Shown one piece after another: positions 13,801 to 25,800 of a stretch of DNA of 64,000 bases. The stretch's first letter is position 1, and the number at the start of each line of letters is the position of its first letter. The notes below the pieces were generated by a model that was given only the letters and a program-made list of their open reading frames with translations, ran no database searches and was not told the origin of the DNA. The DNA is from Lingula anatina (taxonomy: Eukaryota > Brachiopoda > Lingulata > Lingulida > Lingulidae). The position numbers and the translations under genes were made by a program. The stretch covers positions 230,723 to 294,722 of the forward strand of contig NW_019775596.1 of assembly GCF_001039355.2 (NCBI RefSeq), written 5' to 3'.

Positions 13801-16800
13801 TGATTTAAAATGATATGTTTCAAAGAAAAAAATCACCATCAGACCAGTGAACCAACAGAGCCCAAAATTGATGTGGATTAAATTGAGATTATGTGTGACT
13901 TAAATCTAAGAGATGGATACACAGGCCCTTGTACTCGAGGAAGAGAAGCAGTAATGAGCAGTAACGGAGACATGGTCATGCACCAAGGTGGATACAGGGA
14001 CGAGAAGAGTAGGGAACCAAAACCGTGGGTACTGCCAACACCTATGCTAATAACTTACCTTCCATCACTTTTTGTGCCACAGTTCATGTTCAGACCAAAC
14101 TGCACATAGTGAGAGGGCATGCTGGGAAGACGGGGCAGAAGCTGGATACTGTCAATGCTCCAAATATGGTTGTTCAGGCCTCCATGCTTCTTCTGGATCC
14201 AGCAGATTCGAGATTTCATCTTTTTAGACTTCAGGTCCAGAGGAAGCGAGACTAACTTTGGTTTCTACAAATGATGTTATCACATGACATAATTTTGTGA
14301 TTTTTTAGACATTAATTTCCACAGTTTTGGTACATAATGTTTTTTTTAGACCTTTTTTTTAAATCAAATATCAAAGCTAAAACTGTTAATATTTCTGTGC
14401 CCCACTATAAATTTACACAATATGGTTAAATAATCCCTATAGAAGCAAAAAAAAATTGATATGTGTATGAGTATGTCAGTATCTGCTGCATCACACAGCT
14501 ATGATTCACCATGGCAAAAACACTTAATTTGGTCAATTTTGTGGTACAGTGTACAGTGTATGAGTTGTTATTAAAAACTACAAACAGTGAAGTCTGTACC
14601 CTGAACTTCTGAGGTGGCAATATGTCCAGTGTCCGAGTGTGACCTCTCTTGTCCTCAGAGTACACAAGAACCTCTAGACCATCTGTAAAGTTACCAAAAG
14701 AACAAGGCTCTGTACCTGAAACATGAAAATAATATATGTAAATTCAAACTTGCATAAAAATCTTTAGTATAACAATTTTATCTGTCAAACGATTACCATG
14801 ATTATACATTGAACTTGTGGGCCAGATTATAAAGAACTGTGTGAACATTCAGAAGTATGTCAAGGGTGCCCAGGAGACCTGTCATGACCTGGCTTAGATG
14901 TCTGGCATGGCTGCTGAAGCTGGTAAACAATAGTTTATTACCCCCTAACAGCTTCAGTTGGTGTGGCAGGCATCTAAGCTGCTTAAGTTGCAATTTAGCA
15001 AGAATGCCCTTGGGGATAGATCGATCCACAGTTAGTATGATAGGGTCTGGAAATAGTCCCTATTATTATTACAGAGGTTCCATAGGTTTATGGTCCACAC
15101 ATGTGGCAATTCCTGGTTAGGACACATCTCCCATAAAACATTTAGCAATTGCTGCTCCACCTTTTTTTTTTTGACTACATCATAAATATGAACTCAAAAG
15201 AAGAGAATAAAACTCAGTCATAAGCCAAGGACTCCCTGTACTAGCCAACTCACCCATGGCAAAATAAAAGCGCACGCTCCCCACTGCAGTCATATCCTGA
15301 TAGGGAGTGCATAAATTACGTGGTCCTGCATGTGCAAACACCATAGCCTTCCCTTCGTGTATCACTCCACACTCATGGCCAGCAAAACTTCCTTCTTTGT
15401 GCCAACTAAAAAGATATGAATTGTTACATGGCATTGCATTAATAACTGACACAAATGTAAACAAAACTGATTATTTGACTCTGGCATTGTTGGGTAGTGT
15501 TACCTGTAGAAGATAACCCAAAAGTCAAATTTTGCCAACTGAAGAAATTTGAAGGCATATTCAATCTCTACTGAAGACTAAAATTCTTTACTGCTACCAA
15601 TCAATTAAGGAAAACCTTTCCTTTTGTCCTTGCTTATTTAAATTATCTCAGACAACTAAGACCATGGTACTTTTTGGCTCTTTATCAGTGGAAAATAAGT
15701 TTAAGTCTCCACATAATTTGATAATTTTTTGGAATAGACAATATTTCAAGAGGAAAGAAGCTATAATTACAATTTTAACTGAATCTCAGCCTCCTAATAT
15801 TTTAAAAGAATTTCACGTTGCTTTTTTCCATAGCCAAGGTCTGCTCTCTTAGACTTCTCTCTAGTTAGTTAAAGTCTTTAATCAAATACTTAAAGGAACA
15901 TATGCTGTACCACACAAACACCCACCCACCCTGTCAGATAACTATCCTCAAATGTCTGCTCCAGGATAATGTCTGAGATAGCTGCAGCAGACAGGTCCAT
16001 GTCTCGTGTTGTGGCCATGTTCTCTCCAGCCTCATTACCAAATATCATGGCACTGCCATCTGACTTACACCCCATCTGGAAGAAATATGATTCATTTGAC
16101 TTGCTGAACTTGTCAAAAAAAAAAAAAAAAAAAAAAAAAGATGCAGGATTATCCTGAAGATTGCAACTACACCTTTTTCTTGGCCTCCAAAGTATACTAT
16201 ATCCAACACTCTTGACAAAATTTTGATTTATAAATCCATTTTATAGTTTTCACCTTTTCCTAATTTTTACTTAAACTCACTTTAATCATAGACCCTGGGA
16301 AAAACAACCACAAACTGGGATCTATAGGATCAAAGTCTTCCTGCAGCAAGGTGGGGGTGAGAGCTGTGTTGCTGATCAAAACATTATCCATTGCCCAGCA
16401 GCCACCAAAACTGTCTGTGAACTCAGACCTCGCCTGCTGCCATTTGAAGCAGACGCCATGTTTTTGAGCACTTGTGGGAAGGTGTATGATATGGGTCACA
16501 GTGTACGGGAGATCTGGTGCTCTGCAAGACAAACTTTGCAATTATTTGAAGGAAATTTTACACTTTTTGAACAAAAAAGCTGCCTCAAATCTCATCATTT
16601 CTTGGAAATTACTCTTAAATACCAAATATCTCACTAATGCCACTTTAACTATTATTCTTTTAAGATTATTACTTAAATTGGTAACCTTTTGTAATGAACA
16701 TACATACTTATCATATCACACCTTTTGACTCTTTTTTTTTTTCTTGTATCAGAGCAATGTTTTTGCCACTCAAAAAAAAAATCAACATACAAAGGTTCTT

Positions 16801-19800
16801 TTCACATAAAACATAAGGTAGTTATCTTGCCAACTCCACTGATAAACAAGGTGACTGTTGAGCAAAAATGTTCATTAGCTTGGTTGTTGGATAAACATGA
16901 AAATTCTCAGACACAAGCCTAAAATTTTCCGTACCGTTAGCTTACGGCCAACCTGGCCAATCTGAATCATCCGACATCCTGCGAAAAATACGAGAGGCTA
17001 TCAACATCAGCCGATACCAGCCACCCATGAAAGGGACGGGGGGGTTGATCTACCCGACATTTACAAGAGGGTCCTGGCCGCTATACCACCTAGCAGTCAG
17101 TGAGTGTGAACAACTACTCACGTCAGTCTGATGAAGGCCTTCGACCAGGTTGACCGTAAGCTAACGGTACGGAAAATTTTAGGCTTGTGTCTGAGAATTT
17201 TCATGTTTAAGGTGGCTGTTATTGAAGATGCCCTTAACTCAGGACAGAGAACATAAGCTAAATACAGGAGGTACAACAAACGAAAAAATAGTAAATTTTC
17301 ATTTTCGGGAAAAAAAAATCAAGCAATATATCCAAGAGAACCCTGAGCTCATGTAATTTTTTTTTGAAGAGCTACTCATACCTTATCTTGTCAATTTTTG
17401 TCCAATCAGAGCAGTTGTCATTGCTAGCGAAATAGATATTGATTGGTTCATCTTCAACTGATGGCCGACAACTTCCTGGTGCTAAACATAAAAAAATAAG
17501 AAAAATAAAGTTGCTTTGAATCCTCTATCACTTGTGCAATTTAAGGTCTTCGCTGTATTACCACAATGTGCTAAAGGACATATGCTGTAACTGCCATTTT
17601 GTTTTTAAGTGTGGGCATGGTTCAGGGTCCCCAGGCAGCCCTCTCTCCCATATCTAAAAATGAACTGACAATCACTTACTCAAAGCAAACTGAAGAGCTA
17701 CTGCGGTGGTGGTGTTCAGTGGATTAGTGACCATGACCCTGTCTCCATCTGTGTGGCAGAAGACAGCTGAATTCCTGTACATCACGATCCCACATTTGTC
17801 ACTGAGCTCTCCTCCAATTGTTGAAGACCTGGTAAAACATATATTAAAAGCTATATTTCTTTTTTTTATCTACATATATTCAGTTGTTCCATAAATCACT
17901 ACACAATAAAACAATCCAAAATTTTAAGATTTATTGCTTCAACATCTTATTCATTCATCACTTTCTAGCATTACACACTTATACTCAAGTAAAAAGGTGT
18001 CCAGCTTTTACCACCTACCACACTACGCTATCAAACTCTTGTCCACTTTCAAAATCTTCTCTCAAAACCATACCATCAGAGTGGATGGTGGTTAGTTTTG
18101 GACGAGGGGGCTTTGATTGGACATCTGAAATTAAAGGAGAGACCCAATGCATGAACACAGAAATGAGGCCATATTAATAGGTGTTGTGTTTACATCGGGC
18201 AAAATCAATATATAAAGATGGTTGTAACTAAGATCAAATGCAATCAAACAGGAAAGGTAAAGACAAAGATCATTTGTGGGATTTTCACATTAGCAACTAT
18301 ATTCTGAATTATACATGCATATTACCAGCTGTTGCTTTTTTTCTTTTTTCTTTCTTTCTTTTTTTTTCTTTTTTTTTTTTTTTTTGTATTTACTTTAGAT
18401 AAAAGACTACTACCAGACAAAATTTTTTAAACTGAAATAATAATAATAAAAAAGAATAATCCCATCAAATTGTCACAGCTCTCCCCATAGATAAACTTAG
18501 AAAAGTTGGTTGCATTATGCCATACAGATACTACAGCTGGGGACAAGAATTCATTTTTTTATTGGCAATTCCTTGGGTCTCTCAATCCATCCATTTTGAA
18601 AAACAAAATGGTGTCTCCTAAATAAGATATTTAGAATTGGAAAAAAAGAGCATGTCAGCATGAGTCTCCCACTTCTTATAAACTCTTGATCAACCTTTAA
18701 AACCATTACAAAAATTCATGACTGATTTGATTCATCTATGAAGGTTGGTTTTAAATTATAAATAACAAGGTTAGACTTTGTAAACTCCAAATAAAATTTA
18801 TGAAAATCTGTAAAGTAACTGTATTTTATACTTCAATAAGAATGATCATATAATTATGCATATCTTGTGAATAAATCTTCTGACAAGTACCGTAAATATT
18901 GTTCAAAAACTAGATGATTCAAACTCAAAATTGAAAATCCAAGCACCAGGGCATGCACCTCTGGCTCTTACTGCAATCGATATGCTTTCAGTTTTCCCCT
19001 CTTTCCTTATCTCATGTCAGTTCTAACTTTAAGTGTGAGGAAATAACCACATGTCAAAACAACACACACAAAAAAAAAACTCTGTTCTGGAATTCATTCC
19101 TTCCAACATACCCCTATCAGAGTAAGCAGGGGCGTAACCAGGCATACGCACGGATGCACTGTGCGTACAATTTTTTGAGCCAACCATGATATTATTCTCC
19201 ATAAATTCAGTGTATTTTTCACTGAATATAATCGTACCTGGGAATTTTCAAAATCAGTGCATACAATTTTAAAAGGTCTGGTTACGCCCCTGGTAAGTAC
19301 CAAACCTGGCTGGGATTGAGGAAAATTATCAATGAATTAACCAACTGATGAACCAATGAATGAGGTGGAACAAGTGATTTAATTGTTTATAATTGTCAAT
19401 GATCAATTAATACATAATACTAAGACTACAAGTAAAGGAATTGATGGATAAATGAGAGAATTTATGGATGTACAGATTACAATTAAGGCTGAATGGATGA
19501 ATAAAAGAACAAAAGAATACACAAATAAAAACAGACACTCAACAGTCAAATTAATACACCAATCATGTAAATCTGTGAATAAATCACTGGCAAGCCAACA
19601 AGTAAAAATTATAGCTAAACATGTGTGAAAACACATTTTTAAGGTTTGTAAATATAGCTTTACAGTTCTGAAAATAAACAAAATCTCACAGCCTGCTCAG
19701 ATTTTCTTACCTCCTCTCTCACACAGTTGAAAGGCTGTGATGTCCTTAAATAGCACTTGCTGGCCTAGTGAGGCAGTGGCCCTGAAATTACAGGAAATTT

Positions 19801-22800
19801 AATTTCAACTATAGGAACCTGAGCCTCAATTTTAATGGTAAAGGGGAGAACTTTTTTTTTTTTTTTTTTTTTTTTTTACTGACATGTTTCCCTACGTTTA
19901 GATACACAATGTATACAATTTTTGAAGCACCTAATTAGATGGAAAAAGAACAAGGAACAAGGCAGCAAAGCTGTCAAATGTACAGACAAAAAGCAGGAAA
20001 TAACTATGCACAAAATAGGCTACTGTCAATTCTGATGCAAAAGTACATTATGTTAAACTGCAAATTCAACATCAAATTTTAATTATGCTCAACAGGTAAT
20101 ACCAATGTAAGTAAAATGTGTAACAAGCATAAGGCTTCAGGTCCATGGGAGTTCAAGTTCGCACTTTGAAAATGTATAACTTCCAGAAAAAGAAGCCAAT
20201 TAGACTGTTTTTCCAACTTAGGCTGCATTTTTAGTCCTGTATTTCTTTTTTGAAAGTTTGGCAATCATCAGTAACATGGTTTTCCCATAATGGTCATCAT
20301 GGCAGCAGCACCCAAAATTGTGTTTTCTTCTATTCTGATGCAATATTACATAATGGTAAACAGCATAATGACCATNCGTACCGTTAGCTTACGGCCAACC
20401 TGGCCAATCTGCATCATCCGACATCCCGTGAAAAAATACGAGAGGCTATCAACATCAGCTGATACCAGCCACCCATGAAAGGGACGGGGGGTTGTTCTAC
20501 CTGACATTGACACGAGGGTCCTGGCCGCTATACCACCTAGCGGTCAGTGAGTGTGAACAACTACTCACGTCAGTCTGATGAAGGCCTTCAACCAGGTTGG
20601 CCGTAAGCTAACGGTACGGAAAATTTTAGGCTTGTGTCTGAGAATTTTCATGTTTAAGGTGACTGTTATTGAAGATGCCCTTATTTCAGGGCAGAGATCA
20701 TAAGCTAAATACAGGAGGTACAACAAACGGAAAAATAGTAAATTTTCATTTGCAGGAAAAAAATATCAAGCAATATTCCCAAGTGAACCCTGAGCTCAGG
20801 AATTTTCTTCAAAGAGTTACTCATACCTTATCTTGTCAATTTTTGTCCAATCAGAGCAATTGTCATTGCTGGCGTAGTAGATATTGATTGGTTCATCTTC
20901 AACTGATGGCCGACAACTTCCTGGTGCTAAACATTAAAAAATAAGAAAAATAAAATGGCTTCGAATCCTCTATCAGTTGTGCAATTTTGTGTCTTTGCTG
21001 TATTACTGCTATGTGCCTTCAGACCATTCTTTCTGCCCACCCCTTAAAGTAAAGGAAACACACTATAACTGTCATTATGTTTTGAAGGGTGGGAATGCTT
21101 CAGGGTCCCCAGGCAGCCATATCCCCCATATCCAAAATTGAACTGACAATCACTTACTCAAAGCAAACTGAAGAGCGACTGCAGTGGTGGTATTCAATGG
21201 ATTAGTGACCATGACCCTGTCTCCATCTGTGTGGCAGAAGACGGCCGAATTTCCGTACATCACGATCCCACATTTGTCACTGAGCTCTCCTCCAATTGTT
21301 GAAGACCTGGTAAAACATACTGTAAAATCTATATTTCTTTTTTTTTAATCTACATATTTTCAGTTGTTCCATAAATCACTACACAATAAAACAATCCATT
21401 TTTTGTATCAATTGACATCTCATTCATTTATTATTTTCAAGCATTACATTTATACTCACGTAAAAAGGTGTCCAGCATAAATACCACCTACCACACTACG
21501 CTATCAAACTCTTGTCCACTTTCAAAATCTTCTCTCAAAACCATACCGTCAGAGTGGACAGTGGTTAGTTTTGGACGAGGGGGCTTTGACTGGACATCTG
21601 AAATAAAAGGAGAGAGAGAATGCATGAACCCAAAAATGAGGCAATAATAATAGGTGTTGTGTTAACATCAGGCAAAATCAATTTAAAGATGGTTCTAACC
21701 AAGAAATGCAATCAAACGGGGAAAGGCAAAGACAAAGATCATTTGTGGGATTTTCACATTATCAACTATATTCTGAATTATACCTGCATATTACCAGCTG
21801 TTGCTTTTTTTCTTTTTTCTTTCTTTCTTTTTTTTTTTTTTTTTTTTTGTATTTACTTTAGATAAAAGACAACTACCAGACAAAATTTTTAAAACTGAAA
21901 TAATAATAATAATAATAATAAATAATAATCCCATCAAATTGCCACAGCTCTCCCCATAGATAAACATAGAAAAGTTGGTTGCATTATGACATACAGATAC
22001 TACAGCTGGGGACAAGAATTAATTTTTTTATTGGCAATTCCTTGGGTCTCTCAATCCATCCATTTTGAAAAACAAAATGGTGTCTCCTAAATATGATATT
22101 TAGAATTGGAAAAAAAGTGCATGTCAGCATGAGTCTCCCACTTCTTATAAACTCTTGATCAAATTTTCAAAACATTACAAAAATTCATGACTGATTTAAT
22201 TCATCTATGAAGGTTGGTTTTAAATTATAAAGAACAAGGTTACACTTTGTAAACTCTGAAGGTTGGTTTTAAATTATAAATAACAAGGTTAGACTTTGTA
22301 AACTCCAAATAAAATTAATGAAATTCTGTACAGTAACTGTATTTTATATTTCAGTAAGAATGATCATATAATTTTGTATATCTTGTGAATAAATCTCCTG
22401 ACAAGTACTGTAAATATTGTTCATAAACTAGATGATTCAAACTAAAAACTGAAAATCCAAGCACCAGGGCATGCACCTCTGGCTCTTACTGCAATTGATA
22501 TGCTTTCAGTTTTCTCCTCACTCCCTATCTCATGTCAGTTCTAACTTTAAGTGTGAGGAAATAACCACATGTCAAAACAACACACAAAAAAAAACTCTGT
22601 TCTGGAATTCATTCCTTCCAACATACCCCTATCAGAGTAAGTACCAAACCTGGCTGGGATTGAGGAAAATTATCAATGAATTAACCAAGCGATGAACTGA
22701 TGAACCAATGAATGAGGTGGAACAAGTGATTTGATTGTTTATAATTGTCAATGATTAATAGATACAAAATACTAAGATTATAAATAAAAGAATTAATGCA

Positions 22801-25800
22801 TAAATTAGAGAATTAATGGATGTACTGATCATGATTTAGACTAAATGGATGAATAAAAGAACAAAAGAATACACAAATAAAAACAGAAACTCAACAGTCA
22901 AATTAATACACCAATCATGTAAATCTGTGAATAAATCACTGGCAAGCCAACAAGTAAAAATTATAGCTAAACATGTGTGAAAACACATTTTTAAGGTTTG
23001 TAAATATAGCTTTACAGTTCTGAAAATAAACAAAATCTCACAGCCTGCTCAGATTTTCTTACCTCCTCTCTCACACAGTTGAAAGGCTGTGATGTCCTTA
23101 AATAGCACTTGCTGGCCTAGTGAGGCAGTGGCCCTGAAATTACAGGAATTTTAATTTCAATTATAGGAACCTGGGCCTAAATTTTAATGGTAAAGGGGAG
23201 AATCTTTTTCATGTATTTTTATTTATTTTTTTTTTACATTTCACTGACATATTTCCCCAAGTTTAAATACACAATGTATACAATTTTTGAAGCACCTAAT
23301 TAGATGCAAAAAGAACAAGGAAAAACATAAAAGACCATGGATCTCCAGTGTCTTATCTCTTAGCAAATTATCAGGCCTGCTGCAATATTGCTGCAAACTA
23401 CAACTCTTTCATGAAAATTAGCAGCAATAAATTTTTTCTTTCAAACTCCTGCAAACTTGTTGCCACAAACTAAATATTGCTGCAATATTTGCTGCAAATT
23501 TTCCATTCTGCTATGGGATATGATGTTTTGCATATAGCTATAGTTCTGAATTTGTTAGGATTACACAATGTTCAAAATGACTCTAGATCACATTTCTGGA
23601 TACAGCACTTTGATAAGTAAAATAACTAAACTTGGCTTTGGGAAATATTGGTTACATGTTGATTCCATTAAAAAGTCAATTTTTTGCATCAATAATTCAC
23701 TCCCTATACCTTTTTTTATTAGCTACAATATGTTTGCAATAAAACAAGGATCAAACACATCTATCCATGAATAAAATCAGAAGTTATTTTTCACTTAAAA
23801 TATATTTTTCTTATGCCAAATCAGCCCATTCAAATATCTGTTCAATTAAATGGATTTCTAACAATTTTCTGGAAAGATCCATCACTGAACAAAGGTTCCG
23901 GGACCAAATGACACAGCACATCCTTCCACACACGAATCATCATTAGAAATGGTAGTTTGAATTCAAATTGAGCAAAAAAGAAACAGCATGTGATTTATTA
24001 CACTAAAAGAAGGTATCATTTACAGTAACAGTTGTGCTCCAAGTTGGTTATTTTTCAGCTCTTTTTCTATCACTTTGCCAGGCACTTAGCCCTCGATTTA
24101 AATCTAAGAGCAAATAAAGCAACTGGATATCTTTCAGTGGAGGTAAATAATCATCAAGAGCTTGGATCCCCAAATCGTGTCACAAATTGTGCTAACAATT
24201 TGAAAGAAATAAACAGCATTTCAAGATACTGTGCCATTTCATGTCAAGAACCCCATTAAGACAATCTTTAGTAACCTAAGAGCCATCTCTCATTGCAGCA
24301 GATGGCAGATTTGTTTTGTAGGGGTCAAAGATTGACATATTCTGTGTACTTCCCAAAAATTGTTTATGACACCCTTTTTGGGGAATGTCAATTAGGGATT
24401 TTTTAAAATGCTACTCCATGTTACAGATTGGTACTTGAAGGTAATTTCTCACTTTTTATTGGAACAAAATTTCTTCCCTAAAATGTTCTGACAGTATTTT
24501 CTTTAATTATACAATTCCAAAATTCTGAATAGCTATGTTTAATTAGTACACGTTTGTTAGATGATTAACTCCAAAAAATGTTTTGTAAAAGAAGAGTGCT
24601 CAATAACATGACATTTAAATATATTAGTAAAATACTGAGTATTATTCACCATTAAAGTTAATTCTTTCATGGATCCTGGAGAGGATGTCTTGTGAGCAGT
24701 TTACTTCTGTGAGGAAAAGCAATGTTCTTATAATAGTTATAATACATTGACAGGAAAGGGAAAACTTCATTCTATTTATGATTCAGAAGTTAAAAATGAC
24801 AGACACTGTAAAATATCTCTCAACATTAATCTGTGAAGATATTATGCAAACTTTAGAAAAAAATCCTTGTTTTACTACTGGCATCCATCTTATATATATA
24901 TATATTTTACTGAAAATCAAGAACTCACAAAAAGCTGACACAGCCCGTTCCTTTGGGTGGGGCCATCCACATGAATGACAAATTTTGCTGAGGCATGCGA
25001 CTGAGATGCGAATGTATCATAGAGCACATGTAGTTCACCCCTTGGTGAGGCCCCCCACTTCCACTAATGGCCGCCATAGGAGAAGTCAGTGGCGACACCT
25101 GTCCAGCGGACGCTGTCGTGTATAATCCAGTGAGGAGAAAGCCATCGAAGTCAGAGCTAGATCTGATATACACTAGAAATAAATAAATAATAATGGTAAT
25201 TGTTTGTGTTAACAGTAAACTTCATTGAGGAGGAAAATACAAACTTGTAATTAGCAAGTCTCCACTGGGGAAAAAAACAAATTGCACCGACTTGAGCTGT
25301 CTAGTAGGGAGTCATAATTTTTGTTTAAGGGCCTTTCCTATCCAAAATAGAAAGACATTGTCCTTAAGTTTCATTATATCCTAACCTTTAAAGTTCAAAT
25401 TTGCCACTAAATTGGTGGCCTAAAACAAATTTCTTAGTCAAGATTCATGTAGTAAGCTTTAAGAACTAGCAAATATTTTAGTTCTTCTATAACAAACAAT
25501 ACAATATATTTGTCATATGTAATCCATATTGTACTTTAAAGTGCTTTCAGTTCTTTACAGTCAACAATTATCAATTACAAATTACAATTACATATTTAAA
25601 TACTGTCTTTTTATAACAAGCAAAACAGTATATCTTTTGCAACCCATAGTTACAAAGCACTATAAAGTCTACAGATGAAAATTGACACAATTAATACTTA
25701 ATAAATCAAGATCTGATTATTAAGCTGGAGTTCCTCCAGTGTAACTTTTGTTTCAGCAAAATATTTCATTTCACTTAATCTGTGATAAGTGAGACCACAG

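Larger units (their letters stand above)
20377..23322. repeat. Duplicated segment, copy B
   Basis: Begins immediately after the single N at 20376. Relative to copy A it lacks the 167-bp element but has a 49-bp tandem duplication (22208-22256 and 22257-22305, unit starting TGAAGGTTGGTTTTAAATTA). After 23322 the sequence is unique. Confidence 0.92.

Noticed and set aside
17120-17180. Hammerhead ribozyme-like CTGATGA core in the palindromic element (also near 2718 and 20576)
   Set aside because: CTGATGA is followed by a possible stem II, but the required GAAA is GTAA in every copy, stem II is not kept by compensating changes, and the flanking pairing is explained by the element's terminal inverted repeats.
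24650-24706. 57-base exon-like block on the minus strand (acceptor AG, donor GTGAAT, reads [19 protein letters not shown])
   Set aside because: It is open only in phase 1, while the preceding reelin exon ends in phase 2 and the next begins in phase 2, so it cannot join the reelin frame; no family match is recognised.
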